This document shows, piece after piece, positions 63,992-64,000 of a DNA stretch of 64,000 nucleotides (position 1 is the first letter of the stretch; each line of letters begins with the position of its first letter). The DNA is taken from NCBI GenBank assembly GCA_963820075.1, contig CAWFYS010000015.1, forward strand, positions 25,724 through 89,723. Reading direction: 5' to 3'. Origin of the DNA: Kumtagia sp963820075 (GTDB lineage Bacteria > Pseudomonadota > Alphaproteobacteria > Rhizobiales > Rhizobiaceae). The notes under the pieces were generated by a model. That model was not told the DNA's origin and searched no databases. It saw only the letters and a list, made by a program, of their open reading frames with translations. A program made the position numbers and the translations under genes.

Positions 63992-64000
63992 CAAACCAGG

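Overview
The window is high-GC DNA from an alphaproteobacterium of the order Hyphomicrobiales (Rhizobiales), most like Mesorhizobium and other Phyllobacteriaceae. This rests on the alphaproteobacterial cob set, a 14-gene nuo operon with rhizobial-type extra genes, metXW behind a SAM-II element, the birA-rnj-mce-DUF1467 neighbourhood, and mosaic palindromic intergenic repeats. The assignment is from recognised protein families and gene order, not from a marker search.

Layout. 1-668: cut-off gguC/araD1-type gene. 1016-1324: DUF883 membrane protein. 1400-19090: cobalamin (B12) synthesis block, mostly on the minus strand, with cobK and cbiD on the plus strand: riboswitch, DUF1636, cobW, cobN, cobG, cobH, cobI, cobJ, cobK(+), cobL, cobE, cobM, cbiD(+), cobA, cobB, cobS, cobT. 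Most same-strand neighbours overlap by ATGA or GTGA. 19125-20361: YcaQ-like winged-helix gene. 20655-38213: nuoABCDEFGHIJKLMN with four extra genes and an inserted repeat relic between nuoC and nuoD. 38217-42277: birA, RNase J, a membrane protein, methylmalonyl-CoA epimerase, DUF1467. 42406-46005: dnaE. 46044-48505: accessory pocket with a transposase relic, an unknown nine-helix membrane protein, a 40-residue secreted Cys peptide and a nested palindromic element. 48695-50611: metW and metX under a SAM-II riboswitch with terminator. 50822-52871: hisC-type aminotransferase and tyrC. 52906-61950: housekeeping and membrane genes (DUF2125, ChaC, DedA, dsbB, HNH, AlkA-like, gluQ, YihY, SDR, HIG1-like, pduO, rhomboid). 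62154-63991: etfB and etfA.

How the genes work together. The cob block makes the corrin ring by the oxygen-dependent route (CobG, CobN) and attaches the lower ligand (CobS, CobT). cobO, cobQ, cobC, cobD and cobP are not in the window. PduO (60340) adds the adenosyl group, and Mce (41593) serves the B12-dependent methylmalonyl-CoA pathway. Complex I and ETF feed the respiratory chain.

Data quality. At least seven genes carry a single-base indel that breaks an otherwise well-conserved frame: cobT, cobE, cobW (a compensating pair), the ycaQ-like gene, the gene after nuoF, nuoN and dsbB. Almost all are one-base insertions. This looks more like sequence error than gene decay, because nuoN and cobW should be functional, but it needs checking against reads. 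I found no rRNA, tRNA, CRISPR array, prophage or complete insertion sequence. The most novel-looking items are the secreted peptide/membrane protein pair (46266-48014), the repeat element inside cobN, and the S23-like relic between nuoC and nuoD.
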